Positions 62,363 to 64,000 of a DNA stretch of 64,000 bases are shown in pieces; the stretch's first letter is position 1; every line of letters starts with the position of its first letter. Source of the stretch: Calothrix sp. PCC 7716 (GTDB taxonomy: Bacteria; Cyanobacteriota; Cyanobacteriia; Cyanobacteriales; Nostocaceae); NCBI RefSeq assembly GCF_019977735.1, contig NZ_AP025018.1:8064580-8128579 (forward strand), read 5' to 3'. The notes under the pieces are model-generated. The model searched no databases. It saw nothing but the letters and a program-made list of their open reading frames with translations, and was not told the origin of the DNA. The position numbers and the translations under genes are program-made.

Positions 62363-64000
62363 ATGCTCAACACATCTTTTTCCACGTCAATTGTAAATAC
62401 TCGGCGTTTGCCTAACCAAAGATGGCAAATTCAAGCAGAAAAACCGGAATTAACGCAAATGCTCGCGGATAGGTTTAATATATCGCCGATTATAAGTCAG
62501 CTTTTGATAAATCGTGGAATTGATACGCTTTATGATGCCGAAATATTTTTAGAACCCGAATTATTGAATTTACCTTCACCGCTAGAAGATTTTGTTGACT
62601 TAGCTGTGAGTTTGGAGTTGTTGGAAAATGCCATCGCATCGCAAGCTAAAATTGCCATTTGCGGTGACTATGATGCCGATGGAATGACTAGTACTGCGTT
62701 GTTGTTACGTAGTTTACGACATTTAGGCGCCCAAGTTGATTATGCAATTCCAAGTCGAATGCATGAGGGGTACGGTGTAAATAAACGGATTATTGAAGAA
62801 TTCCATAGTGAGGGAGTAGAGTTAATTCTTACTGTTGATAATGGTATTTCTGCTTTTGAACCAATTGCCAGAGCGAGAGAACTTGGTTTAAAGGTGATTA
62901 TTACTGACCACCATGATATTCCTCAAAAGTTACCACCAGCAAATGCAATATTAAATCCTAAACTTATTCGCGAAGATTCTCCTTACCGTGGTGTTGCAGG
63001 TGTTGGTGTCGCTTATATCTTAGCTGTATCGCTTGCCGAACAACTAGGACAGGCAAATTCTGACATTACTACCCAGATGTTAGAACTTTTTACTTTAGGT
63101 ACTATTGCTGATTTGGCGCCGCTAACAGGTGTTAATCGTCGCTGGGTACAAAGCGGGTTAAAGGTATTACCCAAATCAAACTTAGCAGGAATTCAAGCGC
63201 TAATTCAAATGTCAGGAGTTCAACTAATAGGAGTAAAACAACACCAAAAAGACAACATAACTCCTAACTCCAGTACAGACGCGATTAATCGCGTCTCTAC
63301 AACTCCTAACTTTTCAAATCCCAAATCGTTAAAACCTGAAGATATTGGTTTTCGCCTTGGTCCTCGCATTAATGCTATCGGTAGAATTGCCGACCCCCAA
63401 ATTGTGATCGAATTGCTCACAACTGATGATATGGGGATGGCACTAGAACGCGCGATGCAGTGCGAAAGTATAAATCGTCAGCGTCAGGACATGTGTAAAC
63501 AAATTGAAGAAGAAGCAATTGAATATGTAGAGACGAGACATGTCGCGTCTCTCCACGATGACCGAGTATTATTAGTAGTCTGTCCTGGTTGGCACCACGG
63601 TGTAATTGGTATTGTTGCTTCACGTTTAGTTGAACGCTATGGAGTCCCAGTATTTATAGGCACATATGAGGATGAAGGGCATATTCGCGGTTCAGCGCGT
63701 GGTATTCCCGAATTTAATATATTTGAAGCGTTGGAATATTGTCATGACTTGCTCGGTAAATACGGCGGACATAAAGCTGCTGGTGGTTTTTCGATACCTG
63801 CGGAAAATTTAGAGTTAGTACATTCACGTTTAAGTGAGTTTGCAAACAAGTGTTTAGAAATACAGCATTTAAAACCTTTACTCAAAATTGATACACTCGC
63901 TAATCTTAATCAACTCAATCAAAAACTTTATCGACAGCTTAATGTATTAGAACCTTGTGGTATCGAAAATCCTGAGCCAGTTTTTTGGACACCAAATGTC
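62363..64000 (+). CDS. recJ: Single-strand exonuclease RecJ (runs off the window end)
   Basis: 546 residues visible, no stop before the edge. DHH-family motifs: ICGDYDADGMTSTALLLRSL (I), LILTVDNGI (II), ITDHHD (III), GVAGVGVAYILA, LFTLGTIADLAPL, then LGPRINAIGRI and the DHHA1 region GKYGGHKAAGGFSIP. RecJ digests 5' single strands in repair and recombination. Two dispersed repeats lie in frame inside the gene: about 63259-63321 (NITPNSSTDAINRVSTTPN) and about 63526-63557 (YVETRHVASLHDD), both in loop positions, so the protein probably still works. Confidence 0.95.
   Translation, partial: MLNTSFSTSIVNTRRLPNQRWQIQAEKPELTQMLADRFNISPIISQLLINRGIDTLYDAEIFLEPELLNLPSPLEDFVDLAVSLELLENAIASQAKIAICGDYDADGMTSTALLLRSLRHLGAQVDYAIPSRMHEGYGVNKRIIEEFHSEGVELILTVDNGISAFEPIARARELGLKVIITDHHDIPQKLPPANAILNPKLIREDSPYRGVAGVGVAYILAVSLAEQLGQANSDITTQMLELFTLGTIADLAPLTGVNRRWVQSGLKVLPKSNLAGIQALIQMSGVQLIGVKQHQKDNITPNSSTDAINRVSTTPNFSNPKSLKPEDIGFRLGPRINAIGRIADPQIVIELLTTDDMGMALERAMQCESINRQRQDMCKQIEEEAIEYVETRHVASLHDDRVLLVVCPGWHHGVIGIVASRLVERYGVPVFIGTYEDEGHIRGSARGIPEFNIFEALEYCHDLLGKYGGHKAAGGFSIPAENLELVHSRLSEFANKCLEIQHLKPLLKIDTLANLNQLNQKLYRQLNVLEPCGIENPEPVFWTPNV
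63259..63321. repeat. In-frame repeat insertion in recJ (1)
   Basis: Heptamer-like AACTCCTAACTCC, then GACGCGATTAATCGCGTCTC, then another AACTCCTAACT: a compound of two repeat families, one flanking the other. It keeps the recJ frame. Confidence 0.9.
63526..63557. repeat. In-frame repeat insertion in recJ (2)
   Basis: GTAGAGACGAGACATGTCGC followed by GTCTCTCCAC: copy of the 24441 palindrome with two changes, inside recJ, in frame. Confidence 0.88.

Overview
The window reads as chromosomal DNA of an AT-rich, probably filamentous (Nostocales-type) cyanobacterium. Phototroph markers are btpA (photosystem I biogenesis), chlG (chlorophyll synthase), a PetP/DUF2862-like protein, a Get3d-like ATPase with an alpha-crystallin tail, and a cyanobacterial VKOR-thioredoxin fusion. 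Heptanucleotide tandem repeats (GAGTTAG and TGAGTGC types) and several dispersed palindromes are scattered throughout. The hexamer GGCGCC occurs about 110 times by eye, while GATC is rare and the common cyanobacterial octamer GCGATCGC was not seen.

Layout. 1-3066: a CHASE2-PAS sensor gene cut in two by a 1.7-kb insertion sequence. 3391-9364: VKOR fusion, btpA, a long structured intergenic region with a promoter, rimO and a DEAD-box RNA helicase. 9602-10461: a PIN-domain toxin-antitoxin pair, followed by a 184-bp foldback element. 10762-21654: a minus-strand surface-glycan cluster with GT2, double-GT, two CgeB-like GTs, GT4, a methyltransferase, and a Wzt/Wzm-type ABC exporter. 21788-30350: photosynthesis and housekeeping genes (PetP-like, Get3d, chlG, MDR dehydrogenase, ChaN-like, CSD-DUF1294, DUF4336) ending in a broken FlaR-like kinase gene. 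30381-34154: an MsbA-type ABC exporter and a Ser/Thr kinase-FGE fusion whose 3' end looks like a diversity-generating-retroelement variable region.

34514-48460: a type III-B CRISPR-Cas locus. It has a WYL regulator on the opposite strand, csx18, cas1, cas2, a leader, an array of 13 repeats and 12 spacers, then cmr2(cas10)-cmr3-cmr4-cmr5-(cmr6-cmr1 fusion)-CARF/HEPN ribonuclease, and a single orphan CRISPR-like repeat after the last gene. The Cas10 cyclase GGDD and the HEPN RxxxxH motif are intact, so cyclic-oligoadenylate signalling is plausible. The usual slicing Asp of Cmr4 appears to be missing and no Cas6 is present, so crRNA processing probably uses a host nuclease or an enzyme encoded elsewhere.

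48465-64000: ExoD, a response regulator and a DICT-type histidine kinase with Gln in place of the H-box His, a DUF6888/DUF6887 pair, murE, a glutaredoxin-like protein, the cbiX-cobA siroheme/cobalamin pair, a phosphodiester glycosidase, a repeat-rich lipoprotein, a nitrilase, MarC, a HigBA toxin-antitoxin module next to sbcD, a small exported protein, and recJ, which runs off the end. Dispersed repeats overlap or sit inside many gene ends and even lie in frame within recJ, so repeats appear to be reshaping protein termini in this genome. Gene calls come from reading translations and motifs only; no database search was run.
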